From Erinaceus europaeus (Eukaryota > Chordata > Mammalia > Eulipotyphla > Erinaceidae): a DNA stretch of 64,000 nt. Position numbers and translations under genes: made by a program. Shown here one piece after another: positions 11,377 through 23,330 of this stretch. The DNA lies in assembly GCF_950295315.1 (NCBI RefSeq), contig NC_080179.1, positions 73,427,174 to 73,491,173 on the forward strand. Direction: 5' to 3'. Every line of letters begins with the position of its first letter. Position 1 is the stretch's first letter. The notes beneath the pieces were generated by a model. That model was given only the letters and a program-made list of their open reading frames with translations. It was not told the origin of the DNA and did not search any database.

Positions 11377-11881
11377 TAAAATGAAGTTTCTTATTCCTTG
11401 TGGAGTTTGATTCTGTGGCCTTGTTACCTTTGCTTTAATTAGTTTACTCCTCATAAGCTGAAGTCTATTACTGTTACCATTTTAAGGAATCTGAGCCCCT
11501 GTAGAACTTGCAAAACCTGCTTGAGATCACACAGCTAGTGGACAGTACAGCTGGGTTTTGCAAATAGACTCTGTTCTAGAAATATGCCCTTTCAGCCTAC
11601 AGAGACAAATGTCAAAATTGGTAGAATAGGACGTAAGGATACATAGCTGTGAGGAGAAATGGGCTGGTGCTATAATATCTCAGGGGTAGTCAAAGGGCTG
11701 GAAAGTTAAAGCAAGTGTCTGAGAAAGAGAGTATCAAGCAGAGACTAGAAAGCCCATAGGATTTGTCTGTTGAAACAAGATACATTTCCTAACATTCAAA
11801 GATCACAGCTCAAGAAGAAGACAGATCTGATCCCAGTGGTGAGTCAGAGCCGTATAGAATGGGACAAGCGTGCCAGTGAAC

Positions 11882-11938
11882 AGAATTCATTCATTCATTC
11901 ATTCACTCATTGAGTCATTCGTCCATTCATTCATTCAA
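11882..11938 (+). repeat. (ATTC)n microsatellite
   Basis: Tetranucleotide array with a few interruptions (cactcattgagtcattcgtc). Confidence 0.9.
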
Positions 11939-12735
11939 GAAACATATATAATAAAACCCTTGTCGTATCAGGCCCTGAAATGTCATGAGTCTGAAAGTAA
12001 AAAAGACCTTCCTCACCCCATATAGCCTCCTGGAAGGCAAGGTAGACACAGAAATGGAGGTTATTCTTTGACTGCCGTGTCCATTTCAATGGTGAGCAAA
12101 AGATTTCTCAACCCTGGATAAATGCAAAGTGATTTTCAGATCTCACACAAGGCAGTCTTCTGTGGGTATGTTTCACACAGTGTGTCTAGTTGATAAGTCT
12201 TTGATAATGCCTTTACCTGGACCCTTTCTTCAAACTGTTTATCCAACAGGGCATTTAGAGAATGAGACATGCCATCCCAAGAAAGTACCACTTAGTCCTG
12301 AGCTCTACTTGATCTCTCTTTGGGCAGAATAGAGGCCTCTTTCCTACCTGCAAGTAAATCCTGTTTTGCTAAGCTCAGGGATCCTCCTTAGTACCATGTC
12401 TGGGTAAATTCAACCAGACATTCGGTTTACCCAACAGGATACAGGGGCTCAGAGAACCAGGAAACTTTGCAGATACTTCTATTTCTAGTTTGATGTAAGT
12501 AATAAAGCCTATTGTACCTAATCCAGAAGACCAGTATCTTCTGTGAGAATCCAATGGGTTGGGACAGGCTAATGTGTGATCACTCATATAATCATTGCAA
12601 TGTTGATTCTCCTATTTCCAGCTCTCCTCCCTTAAAATCACACTCACTTAAGTGGGGTAAAACTCCAGTGAATTCTTTTAGGAATCATATAGGTTTTGTT
12701 TAAGTCAGTCTTGGCCTAGAGGATCATTGTGTTGT
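11939..12735. other. Unique stretch, no gene seen
   Basis: Three overlapping open frames of 60-70 codons occur on both strands and none looks coding. Confidence 0.5.
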
Positions 12736-13033
12736 TTTTTTTTTAATTTTATTTATTTTCCCTTTTGTTGCCCTTGTTGTCTTTTTTTTATTGTTGTTGT
12801 AGTTATTATTGTTGTTATTGATGTCATTATTGTTGGATAGGACAGAGAGAAATGGAGAGAGGAGGGTAAGACAGAGAGGGGGAGAGAAAGACAGACACCT
12901 GCAGATCTGCTTCACCACCTGTGAAGCAACTCCCCTGCAGGTGGGGAGCTGGGGGCTCGAGCCAGGATCCTTACACCTGTCCTTGCACTTTGCGCCATGT
13001 GTGCTTAACCCACTGCACTACCACCCAACTCTC
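12736..13033 (-). mobile_element. SINE-A
   Basis: Complete antisense ERI-type SINE: tail complement 'tattttcccttttgttgccc', body, then 'gggggctcgagccaggatcc' (box B side) and 'cactgcactaccacccaact' at the head. TSD not clean. Confidence 0.9.
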
Positions 13034-13035
13034 CA

Positions 13036-13855
13036 TTCTGTGTTTTGATCGTAAGCCAAAACTAGAAATAGAGCTCTGTTGGTTGTCCTTGTTTGTTTAT
13101 TTCTCTCTTAGGTATTTATGTGTTTTCAGAGACAAGAATATTCTACCTAAAAATATTAACCTAGTTTATCATGTTGTCAGCCACACTTCAATGAAAAAAA
13201 AAAGTCTCATGAACAAAATAAGTCTTTTATGATTATAAATAAAGATCTCAGAGGGAGAAAAAAGATAAAGGAAACCTTCACCACAAACCCCTAGCATAAA
13301 TCTTCAGAGGGAAATTAAAAATAAAACAGTTTTATTTTAAATGAAAGCCCAATGTTGTACTAAATAGAACATTTAAAAGCACTTCCTAACATGGTCGTTT
13401 TTATGGGAATAGAATAAACCTGGGTACCTGACTGAGTCAAGACCTTTATTCTCCCAGAATACAGAATACTTCCTGAGGATTCATAGCATGACACTTGAAA
13501 GTAAAAGACTTCAAGTTCTCTAGGAATTGAGCAATAATAATAATAAAAATAACACAAGTTCATATAATATAATATAATCATGATTGTATTATATTGAGTT
13601 TGTACTGCATTCCCCCCTCTCTTGGAGTCAAGTCAGTGCCTACAATTTACTTTTTCACCACCTTTCTCTGCTTACTGGAAAATATCTACTCATGACATTG
13701 ACTCATTGTGATAACCAGAGCCAAATGCATGAACTTTTAGCAGGAGTGTGCCTTCCAGGCCCATTCTCAACAATTTATGGTGGAGGCTACAAACCGCAGG
13801 AAAATATATGAACAGATGAAAATGAGAAACATCGCTGAGTATTCTTTTTTTGCAT
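13036..13855. other. Unique stretch with AT palindrome
   Basis: No gene. It includes a 30-bp near-perfect palindrome at 13566-13595 next to a short AAT run at 13530-13545. Confidence 0.5.
13566..13595. repeat. 30-bp AT palindrome
   Basis: Centred on atcatgat between 13580 and 13581. Fourteen of fifteen pairs match, and the only mismatch is T13575/G13586. Confidence 0.9.
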
Positions 13856-14547
13856 TTATGTTGTTCTATTTTTAATTGAGGAAATGCCGCTGCTGCCCCA
13901 GGGTAGTTTCACACCTCCTCCACGTATATGCTAGCAGAGTTTATCCACTCCCAGTGCGCCATCTCCCTCCACCATCAATCACTGGGTACTCCCCCTACCT
14001 TACTGCTTAGTCCCTTCCTTCTCCCCTTAGTGACATCAGATTTGCAGGCTTAGGCTAAGAGTATATGTATTGATGTTTCACCTTGCCTGAGCCCTTGGTT
14101 TGATTCTTAAATCCTCCATATGAGTGAGATTGACTGGTACCTTCTTTTTTCTTCTAACTCGTTTCACTTAGCTCGATTCCCTCCAGTTCCATCTATGTTG
14201 TATTAAAAGGTGTGATCTCATCTTTTCTTACATCTGAGCTGTATCCCAAGGTGTGTATAAACTATAACTTCACTGTCTACTCATCTGTCCTTGGGGAACT
14301 TGGGTAGTTTGCAAATCTTGGCTATACTTAATCATGGTATGCATATATCTTTTCAGACTAGTATTTTCATATTCTTTGAATAACTGCCTAGAAGTAAAAA
14401 TGACTGATCAAATATATTTATTTTCAATTATTTTTTTTTACAGTGACCTTACTGTTTTCCATAGATGAGGCCTATTCACATTCCCATGAAGAGTGTATGA
14501 AGGCCTTCTTTTCTCCATATTCTCACAATATTTGTTGTTTCTGATAT

Positions 14548-14700
14548 ATATATATTTTTTGTTTGTTTGTTTGTTTGTTTGTTTTTTACCAGAGCACTCC
14601 TCAGCTTTGGCTTATAGTGGTGTAGGGGATTGAACCTGGAACTTGAAAGCCTCAGGCATGAAATTCTCTTTGCATAACCATTATGCTACACCCCTACCCT
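14548..14700 (-). mobile_element. SINE-C inserted in old L1
   Basis: Antisense SINE-C with a GTTT-expanded tail at the left (14560-14586). TSD of at least 11 bp, gtttctgatat (14537-14547 and 14701-14711). Confidence 0.92.
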
Positions 14701-14834
14701 GTTTCTGATATTTTTAATGTAAGTCACTTGCACAGTTTTAAGATCGTATCACAGTATTGTCTTAATTTGTATTTCCCTGATAATAAGTGGTGATAAGCAT
14801 TTTTCCCTCTTTGTTCAGGCTTTACCACTTCTAG

Positions 14835-14970
14835 ATTACTTTTATCAAACAGAGAGGCAGAGAGAAAACAACACCTTAGACTGTTCCAAGGAAGTAGGGA
14901 CTGTGCTCAAACTTGGATCTCTACATTGCAGAACAATGTACTATCCAAGTGAACCATTTTGCCAGTCTAA
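14835..14970 (-). mobile_element. SINE-E-like fragment in old L1
   Basis: The complement shows 'gtgctcaaacttgga' and 'gcagaacaatgtactatccaagtgaac', a diverged SINE-E head. The L1 continues on both sides. Confidence 0.55.
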
Positions 14971-15399
14971 TTATCAACATTTTAATGTTCCTACTGGCCA
15001 TCTGTAAGCACTCTTCTGTGGAAATGTCTCTTAGCTCTTCTCCCTACTTTGTGAGGGGCTCATTTATCTTTTTGTTGTTGAATTTAGCATATTAGCTATA
15101 TACCTTGGATACTGAACCTTTACCAGATACATATTGCTTGACTGTCTTTCTCCAATTTGGTAAGATGTCTCTGTGTTTTGATTATTGTTCTCTTCACTGT
15201 GCGAAAGGTTTTCTATTTCATTTATTAATTTTTTTCCTGTGATGTAATCCCACTGGCTTATATTTGTTTTTTGTTTCCTTTGCTGTTGGAGTTGAGTCTC
15301 CAAATTTATTCCTGCAACCAGTATTATGGAGTATTTTCCTGTTTTTTTTTTTCTTCAACATATCATATGGTTTATGTTTAAGGCACCTCGTGATGTCTG

Positions 15400-15829
15400 A
15401 ATAAGTAGGGAGCTCTTGTCTCTACTAGTATAGAAATCACTAACAACATCTAGTCCCATCAACTAGAGGCTACCATAAAGCTGGCAAGCATATTGACTAA
15501 ATGGATGAAAATGGGGTTGTATCGCCTTAAATTACAAACAAGGGGGAAAAAACAGAAAAGAATGTCCATGGTAGCTACTATCTCTTCTTTAGTCCTCTCA
15601 TCCAGCTGTTCATGCTCCAGCTTCTTTTGTCAGCTGGTATTTACAATGCCAGAGTCCTGGGGATCAAATTTCAGGTTCCTTTCCTACCAGTCATTTGCCA
15701 TGCTACCTCTGTTGGTGCCTCCACTTTGTTCCCTTCTTTGATGCTTAGTACCAGGAATTCTGGGAACTATGGTTTTTCTATACCAAGTTATCCACTTAGA
15801 CTCTTTAGACTCATAAAATAAAGGTAAAG
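15400..15829. other. Unique stretch, no gene seen
   Basis: Overlapping open frames at 15493-15821 have low-complexity composition and no recognisable domain. Confidence 0.45.
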
Positions 15830-15949
15830 GGGCCAGGAGGCAGCATGTTATCATATATTGTCAGGCCCTCTGAAGCTTCATGAGTGGTGAAGCAGTGCTG
15901 CGGGTGTCTACCTCTCTCTCCCTCTCTATCTCCTCTTTCCATCTCAGTT

Positions 15950-15983
<34 letters not shown>

Positions 15984-16150
15984 GTCTCTCTCCCTCCCTC
16001 TCTTTACCAGAGGGGTGAACCTCTGGTTTCTGGTGAGACTGGAAGTTGAACCTGAAGCTTTTCTGCCTCAAGATTGAAGGCTTATGTGCAGAGCTACTAC
16101 ACCAGGTCAGCAATCTTAGCTTCTCTCTATCTCTACCCAATAAATAAATA
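15830..16150 (+). mobile_element. SINE-B interrupted by another repeat piece
   Basis: SINE-B body 'gagtggtgaagcagtgctgcggg' and a CT tract (15948-15980). A roughly 100-bp antisense SINE-C-like piece follows (about 16000-16105), and then the SINE-B end 'ctctctatctctacccaata' resumes before an A-rich tail. Confidence 0.65.
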
Positions 16151-16454
16151 GAATATTAATTTAAAATAAAATAATTTTAAAATAGTTTGATAAAGCAAAG
16201 GTTAACAGTTTTAGGTATCCATTTTTTGAGTTAGAGTGTTCTGCTTTTTAATGTCTTCATGGAAATATTGTTTTCAATTCTACACTAGATCACAACAGTT
16301 TATGAAAATGTGATTGGTCATGCGTTTTTTTTTCAGTCCATTTTTTATATCCTTTACTCTAAAGTAACATGCTTTCATAAAAATCTGTCTGTATTTTTAA
16401 AACCGTAAAATTCATATTCTAAATGAGTGTCTAATATAATAGTTATCATTTGAG

Positions 16455-16990
16455 GCTTCCTTGTACAATTCTATGCCGTTCCCACCACCAGAGTTCTTTA
16501 TCCCCATTCCTTCCATTGTAAATTTCAATGGTTCCCCAAGGTTACAGATATGGGTTGACTATTATTTCTATAACTCTCTATATAAACATTTGCCCACTTT
16601 TTTTAATGGCTTTGCCTTCTCTTCCTTTCTAAGTCACACCTACAACTATTAATATTTCTGAATAACCTTCTTTCCCACCCACCCCCTTCTCTCTGTGTGT
16701 CCTGATGAAGCTTGCGTTCAGAGCCCTGTGGTCATCTTCCCCTATCATTTCACCCCCTCTGGGAGTATGGACCAAAAATATTTTTGGGATGCAGAAAGAT
16801 GGAATTTTGGCCCCTGTAATTGCTTCTCCACTAGAAATGGGTGTTAGCAGGTCAATCCATACCTCAAGCCTGTTTCTATCTTTCCCTAGTGGGGTAGGGC
16901 TCTGGAGAGGTGAGGTTCTGGGACTCATTGGGGAGGCTGTCTGCACAGGGAAGTCAGGATGAAATTATAGTAACATCTGCAATTTGGTTG
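16455..16990 (-). mobile_element. L1 3'-UTR, older variant
   Basis: Terminal 'tgtacaattctatgccgttccc' and the shared block 'ccctctgggagtatggacc...' flank about 230 bp that the younger copies lack. This suggests an older L1 subfamily with a longer 3' UTR at this point, or a later deletion in the young lineage. Confidence 0.75.
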
Positions 16991-17041
16991 TGAAACCTCT
17001 CAAAAGGTAAGCTTCCCAAATATTGGCTACTGAAGGGTTCT

Positions 17042-17178
17042 TCTTTTTTTTTATTTATTTATTCAAGAGAGATTAGAACACCATTATGTACTGGTCTTTG
17101 TGGTACTGGGAGTCAAACCTGAGTCTTGAGCCATTTATGCTCTTCTCTACCCACTGAGATATCTCTGAGACCTGGAAG
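17042..17178 (-). mobile_element. Diverged SINE, antisense
   Basis: A-rich end at the left, with 'gggagtcaaacctgagt' (box-B complement) and 'cccactgagatatctc' toward the head. Family assignment uncertain. Confidence 0.5.
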
Positions 17179-18622
17179 GTTCCTCTAAATAATGGGGGGG
17201 GGGGGATAAGAGAAGAGAGAGTAGGGGAGGGGAAGGGGAGGGAGGTGAGGGGAAGAGGAAAGAGGCAAGACAGAAACTGGCCAGATGTTTCAGTTTCTAG
17301 AAAGTAGGGACTACTAATCTGTAATGCATTTGTCAGTAAGATCAGCAGCTAGTACATGGGGCCTGCCACCTCAGTGTTTCTTCAGTGAATGAGTAAATGA
17401 GTGAATAGTAAGTATCGCTATAGATGAGTTATGGATTGAATATCTATAATTGGATGCAATGTCTGTGGGCACTTGCATTGCAAATACAAGAATCCAAATG
17501 TTCTGGTTTCTTTTATTTTTTCTATTTTTTTTTTCTCTGAAGCAAATGTCTTGCTATTTTCAGGGGATGGTTTTGTGTTCACTTTCATCACTGGAAAACA
17601 GAGGTGTCTAGAAAGTCCTTAAAGTCGATCTATAAGGAGAGTTGTGGATTTACTGAATTGGTAACTGACATTTCAAATCAAACAGGAAGAATCAAGTAAC
17701 TATAATCCCATAATTTCCTGTCTTAGACCATGTAGTGAGGATTTCTGTTGCTTTATTTATGAGAAGCTGTTGTTCAGTTACGTCATTTTGTCAAATGGGA
17801 AATAATATGCCTTTTGTTGTCAATTCTCTTTGATGTTGTTTCTTTTAATAAAACCTATCTTACTTTTAAACATTTGTTCATACTTCACTATTTCCTTTCC
17901 ATGTTCTTTAAAACATATCTGCCAAGAAAAACAATTCACCTTCTTGCAAAATGTTAACATTTCTCAATTTCAAGTAAAAGCCACCTTGCCAACTGTGTTA
18001 TTTCAAAATGTTTGATCTGTCATGATATGTTCAGTCTATTTTTAAGTTTCTCCAAATTGAATGTTGAAGTTAGTGAGTGTTCCAAGTTAAAGCAGTTTGC
18101 AATATGTTGCAGTGTGACGGAGTGGAAGACAGAAAGAGATCCAGGAATAAATATATCTAGAAGAACACTCACAGCTAAATTCTCATTTCTCCAGCAGAGG
18201 GGATTAACCTGTGAAGTGGCATTTTGCCCTCTAAATCATAATGAATACCACTTGTGACCAAGTGTGATCACTGCTTTGGGTGCCCACTTAAGTGAGGCAC
18301 TAGATGACCGATACTAAGTGAAGTCCTGATTTACTCATTCTTTTAATAAAATTGATGTTAGTGTCTAGTTTATTAACATAAATCATAGTGCTCAACACAT
18401 AGTAGATATTAAATAAACATAAGTGGATGATAACTTTTGGGACATCCAAAAGAAGTTACCTAATACTTTCCCTATGAAAAAATGACTATAACGTACTGCT
18501 TTCTTTCCTAATACCTAAGTTATATGTAAGATGCTGTGTATCAAAATCTAAAAATGGCTATGACACGGATCTGTGATACTAAGGGGAGAGGTGTCACAGT
18601 GGCATAGTGAGCTCCATTGAAA
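17179..18622. other. Unique stretch with G-rich start
   Basis: A GA/G-rich tract at 17193-17270 (ten consecutive G near 17196) is followed by unique AT-rich DNA with no gene and no recognised repeat. Confidence 0.5.
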
Positions 18623-18634
18623 AATGCTGTGCTC

Positions 18635-19149
18635 AGGCCCTTTGGAATATAACTCAAATAGGCCTACTAGCTATCTACAAAATGGAGGACACCCCCAACT
18701 CTTCATCTGCACTATTCCAGCCTTTAGGTCCATGATTGTTCAACAATTTCTTTGGCTTTGTATGTTAACTCTCTTTTCAGCCACCAGGTTCCATATGCTA
18801 CCATGATGCCAACCAGAATTCCCCCTGGACAGGCAACCCCACCAATGCATCCTGGAGCTCCGCTTCCCCAGAGCCCTGACCCACTAGGGAAAGAGAGAGA
18901 GAGAGTCTGGGAGTATGGATCGACCTGTCAACACCCATGTTCAGCGGAGAAGCAATTACAGAAGCCAGACCTTCCACCTTCTGCATCCCACAATGACCCT
19001 GGGTCCATACTCCCAAGGGTTAAAGAATAGAAAAGCTATCAGGGGAGGGGATTGGATACAGAGTTCTGGTGGTGGGAATTGCGTGGAGTTGTACCCCTCT
19101 TATCCTATGGTTTTGTCATTGTTTCCTTTTTATAAATAAAAATTTTTTT
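18635..19149 (+). mobile_element. L1 3'-UTR insertion, plus orientation
   Basis: Sense copy ending 'tatcctatggttttgtcatt...tataaataaaaa'. TSD aatgctgtgctc, 12 bp, at 18623-18634 and 19150-19161. It shows the 3' terminus and A-tail clearly. Open frames within it are UTR. Confidence 0.92.
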
Positions 19150-19205
19150 AATGCTGTGCTCTTAGTAACAGTCTCAGCTAACTTGAAATAATCTGACAAA
19201 AATTC

Positions 19206-20216
19206 TTTTTTTTAATTTCCATTTATAGAATGGAAACACTGACAAAACGATAAGATATGAGGAGTACAATTCCCACCACCAGAACTCCATATCCCATCCC
19301 ATCCCCTGATTGCTTTCCTGTTCTTTATCCTTGAGTATGGACTCAGGGTTATAATGAGGTGGAGAAGGTGGAAGGTCTAGCATGTGTAATTGCTTCCTCA
19401 CTGAACATGGGTGTTAGCAAGTCAGTCCCAGCCTGCCTTTCTCTTTCCCTAGTGGGGAAGAGCTCTGGGGAAGCATGGCTCCAGGACACATTGGTGGGGT
19501 CATCTGCCTGGGAAAATCCAGTTGACATCATGGTACCATCTGGAACCTGTTGGCTGAAAGAAGAGTTAACATATAAAGCTAAACAAACTGTTGACTAATC
19601 ATGAACCTAAAGGCTGGAATAGTACAGATGAATATTTGGGGTCTCTGTTTTGGAAATAGCTAGTAGATCTATTTTAGGTATATTTCAAAGGGCCCATGAC
19701 TTTATTGTATTTTGCCTGAGCCTGACATCTGATATGCAGGTGGATCCAAGTTATTGTCTGGGTAGATGATGTCATGGCTGGAAAAAGGGCTAGAAAGCTG
19801 GATCAGGGAAGAGAGTAGCTCCCAAATATGGGGAAAGTGTATGTCTCAGGTGGCAGAGTATGTTATTTAACCCTCCTTCAGAGGTTGGAACATTCTCTAC
19901 CATTGTTGATCCACATTGAGGGCAAGGTCCTGTAAGGGCCCACGAAGGGGCCCATTATGTTTTTCCTAATGGAGATGACCGGTGACAATGGACAGAGAGA
20001 TCTATTTGAGGTCTAGGCCCATCATATCTGTGTGGGAATCCCAGGACTCCCCAACTAGGGCCCCAGCTGATGGGATGGCCTGATAGTGACTAAATAGTCA
20101 TCATTAAAGTATGCCAGTCTCTTGCCCTTATTCAGCTTTTGTAGTCCTTACTTTGATAAGGTGAGCTTTGGAGTGACTGAGGGAAGTGTAGTAGGAAGTA
20201 GATGAGGCAGGTATCT
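19206..20216 (-). mobile_element. L1 3'-UTR insertion, 1.0 kb
   Basis: Longest uninterrupted L1 3'-UTR copy in the window. Exact 15-bp TSD atctgacaaaaattc (19191-19205 and 20217-20231). It contains the 'gatgatgtcatggctgg' segment and upstream UTR reaching 'ggtgagctttggagtgactg'. Confidence 0.92.
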
Positions 20217-20282
20217 ATCTGACAAAAATTCCTTTATTTTAAAGAATCTGCCTTTTGCTTGGATTATCTTTGCTATGAAGTC

Positions 20283-20580
20283 TATGGGCGGGGGGTGCAG
20301 GCAGTGGCTTGCCCGGTTAAGTGTACACATTGCCCTGCATGAGGACCTGGATTGGAGCCCATGCTGGCTCCCTACCTGAAGATAGGGTGCTTCATGAGCT
20401 GCAGAACAGGTCTGCTGGTGTCTATCTTTCTCTCCCCCTCTCTGTTTCCCCTTCTCTTAATATCTCTCTATCCTATTGAATAAAATAGAAAGAAAATAAA
20501 ATGGCCCCGGGAGTGGTGGGTTCTTATGCCAGCATTAAGCAACAGTGATAACCTTGGAGGCAAAAATAAAAAAAATCCAT
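20283..20580 (+). mobile_element. SINE-B, long form
   Basis: 'gcaggcagtggcttgcccgg' head and box-B-like 'attggagcc', pyrimidine body, then the 3' extension to 'gataaccttggaggcaaaaataaa'. Confidence 0.8.
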
Positions 20581-20741
20581 ATATGGTGAGATCAGTAAAT
20601 AAATAAATATGCATTTTTGAACAGCAGAGTGCAGGATTCCCCGCTCAACAAAGCAGTGCTCATCAGTAAATACCTTTGATTAGCACCGTAAACCTTTATT
20701 AGATTATACCTGGATTTATAATAAGAAAAAATTATGTCTTG

Positions 20742-20905
20742 GTGTTCCAGGAGGCGGTACAGTGGGTAAAGTGTTGAACGTTCAAGCATGGTGTCCCAGG
20801 TTTGATCCCTGGTATTGTATGCTCCAGAATAATGTTCTAGTGACCCCCACACCCCCGTTTTCTCCCTCACTCTCTCATAAATATGCAAGTAAATCTTTAA
20901 TTGGA
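20742..20905 (+). mobile_element. SINE-F
   Basis: 'gttccaggaggcggtacagtgg', box B ggtttgatccc, then 'ctccagaataatgttct' and a pyrimidine-rich tail region ending in 'ataaatatgcaagtaaatc'. Confidence 0.8.
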
Positions 20906-21299
20906 TGTTGATTCTGTCTATGAAAAATCAATTTCAGTGTTAAGTTTCTTGTGTTTAAGAAGCCCTATTATGTCGACATTCTTGTTCCTCCTTAAATAGA
21001 CTAGTGTGCAATCATGAAGCATTTTCCACAGTTAAGAAGGACAATTTGTGTTTTATAAAGCTGGAAACTATATACACATATATTTATATGATCTCTCCCT
21101 TAAAAAACCAAAGACAAATAAACTATATCTTTGAAACTGGTATTATATTTTACTCATAGGGTATGTACGTGTACTGTTTTCACATATTTGCATATATACG
21201 TAAATATATACCAAGACCAGTGTTTCTCAGAAGGCAAGTAACACTTAATTTAACACTTTGTTGCTATTTTACTATTCTAATGTAATAATAGTCTTTATT
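20906..21299. other. Unique stretch, no gene seen
   Basis: AT-rich with alternating purine-pyrimidine stretches (tatacacatatatttatatg). No frame of interest. Confidence 0.5.
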
Positions 21300-21570
21300 A
21301 TATTTATTTGTTTATTTATTTATTGCCACCTGAGGCTTAGTTCGTATACGGTCAACCCACCACTCCTGGCAGAGTTTCCCTTTTATTGCCTTTTCTCTTT
21401 TACTAGATAGGACAGATCAAGATTGAAAGGGGATGAGGAGACAGAGGGAGAGAGAAAGACAGACACCTGCAGACCTGCTTCCCCCAGCAAGCGGGGGACA
21501 GGGGCTCAATCCTGGGTCCTTGCTCATGGTAGCGTATGAACTCAACTGGGTGTACCACTGCCTGGCCCCC
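21300..21570 (-). mobile_element. SINE-B, long form, antisense
   Basis: TTTA-rich tail complement, 'ccaccactcctggc' (3' extension), the body, and head complement 'gtaccactgcctggcccc'. Confidence 0.8.
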
Positions 21571-21855
21571 ATTAACATATTTTTAATGAATGTTTACAGG
21601 CTTTGAATATCAAACTCATTTATTTCTTTGAGTATCTTGATGAATAACTTTCTCAACATTTACAAGTCTTGATACCTTTTCGCTTATTAAGTACATATTC
21701 ATTTAATATTTCAGAGACACCTTCATAGTCTTTATTTTTCATGCTTCATATTGATTTTGTAGCTGTTATGATGAAATTAATTACCAGAGTTTTGTTGTCA
21801 TGTATACTCACTCACAAAGCAGGTCTTTAAAAAATACATAAATGCCTCATATTTT

Positions 21856-22049
21856 TTTTTTAATTTCTTTATTGACGGATTATTTTTTTACAGTTGACAG
21901 AAAATACAATAGTTTGTACATGCATAACCTTTCCCAGTTTTCCACGTAACAATACAACCCTCACTAGGTCCTCTGCCATCATGTTCCAGGACCTGAACCC
22001 TCCCACTCACCCACCCCCGGGGCCTTTTGCTTTGGTGCAATGCATCAAT
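21856..22049 (-). mobile_element. L1 3' end, second 3'-UTR type
   Basis: Minus-oriented terminus with the sense end '...caataaagaaatt'. TSD ctcatatttt (21846-21855 and 22050-22059). About 195 bp survive. Confidence 0.85.
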
Positions 22050-22099
22050 CTCATATTTTATTTTTCCTTTATTTCTCCCTTTTTCTTGTGACATATTTT

Positions 22100-22499
22100 G
22101 CTACATCCTCTTTGTTAAATCAGTATGGGACCCAAAGCATCATTTCAAAATAAGGAAACACTTAGAAAATTGGATTTCTTCTTGGGAAATTGGACTTTGA
22201 GAAATTGATTGGATTGGACCCGTTTAGAGGGTGAATAGCAGCAGTAGCTTAGACTAAGGAGAGGGCATCCTTGGGGATCCTTGCCAACTAACTCACAGAA
22301 TGAGCAACCATTGCTGCTTTTATTAAACTGCCGATTGTATTACCCTTTCTGCCTGCTATCACTTGCATAACAAAGGTGATGGATTAAGCAGAAAACTATG
22401 GTGAATTTTTAACAAAGGCTGTGATGTGAATTCCCTAGTGTGAATATTGCTGAAAAAATTGAAGTCAATATGTAAGTAGAAAAATATATTTGGTTGCTT
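22100..22499. other. Unique stretch, no gene seen
   Basis: Mixed composition with no repeat identified. Confidence 0.45.
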
Positions 22500-22650
22500 G
22501 TTTTGTTTTGTTCTGTTTTGTTTTTAAAAGGTAGCAGCACTGCTCAGTTCTGGCTTATGGGGATACTGGGGATTGAACCTGTAAAACCTTCAGTGTCTCA
22601 GACATGAAAGTCTTTTTGCATTACCATTATGTTGTCTCCCCAACTCAGAA
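22500..22650 (-). mobile_element. SINE-C, antisense
   Basis: GTTTT-rich tail complement, 'gctcagttctggcttatgggg', 'gattgaacct' and 'taccattatgttgtctcccc'. Confidence 0.85.
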
Positions 22651-22814
22651 AGGTCTATTTGTACCCCAAAGAGATCAGGAATGATAATCAGAAGATGTAG
22701 TCTTAAATGACAAGTCAGGTAGACAGTCAATAGAACTTCCATGGAGTCTACGGATATAAAACACCTCAGAATATCCTCAGGTGAGATGAAAAACAGATTT
22801 TTCCAATTCTGTTG

Positions 22815-23020
22815 TCTTTTTTTATTTTTTATTTATGTATTTACTTGACAGAGAAATTGAAAGGGAAGAAGGAGATAGAGAGGGAAGGAGATACCATCAG
22901 CACTGCTTCACCACTTGTTAAGCTTAACCCTCTGCAGGTAGAGATCAGGGAATTGAACTTGGGTCCTTGAGCATTGTAACATGTGCGCTCAACCAAATGC
23001 GCCACCACCTGAGCCCTCCA
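22815..23020 (-). mobile_element. SINE-B, antisense
   Basis: Tail complement 'ttttatttatgtatttac', body 'cactgcttcaccacttgttaag', and head complement 'gcgccaccacctgagccc'. Confidence 0.82.
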
Positions 23021-23119
23021 ATTCTACTGTCCAGACACTGTCTAAGCACACTGATGACCGGTCTTCAATGTTCTGTCTCAGTAATCGCACTCATATGGTA
23101 GAAGTTACTTCCATGTCTT

Positions 23120-23330
23120 TTATTTCCTTATTCATTCATTTTATTTGACAGGACAGAAGTTGAAAGTGGAATGGGGAGATAGAGAAGGAGAGAGAAAGAG
23201 AGAGACCTGCAACACTGCTTTACCTCTCATGAAGCCTCCTCCTCTATAAGTGGGGTCTGGGGATGTGACCTGACTCCTTGTACACGGCAACTAGTGTCTG
23301 CTCCACCAGGTGTACCACCGCCAGCCCCAT
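23120..23330 (-). mobile_element. SINE-B, antisense
   Basis: Body 'aacactgctttacctctcatg' and head complement 'ccaccaggtgtaccaccgcc'. A second independent copy, separated from the previous one by about 100 bp. Confidence 0.82.

Larger units (their letters stand above)
13856..15390 (-). mobile_element. Old L1, ORF2 C-terminal region and 3' end, antisense
   Basis: The + strand carries the familiar antisense L1 string of landmarks in the right order: 'tatgagtgagat', 'tccctccagttccatc', 'actcatctgtcc...ggtagttt', 'tttccatagatgagg...attcacattcccatgaagagtgta', 'tttgtatttccctgat', and further right the antisense ORF2 segment (minus-strand residues such as QKTNISQWDYI near 15230-15260). It is strongly diverged, with stops and gaps, and is interrupted by a SINE-C at 14548-14700 and a SINE-E-like piece near 14835-14970. 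Confidence 0.85.

Noticed and set aside
17193..17270. A G-quadruplex regulatory site
   Set aside because: There is one long G run and GA-rich DNA, but no convincing set of four G-tracts with short loops near a promoter.
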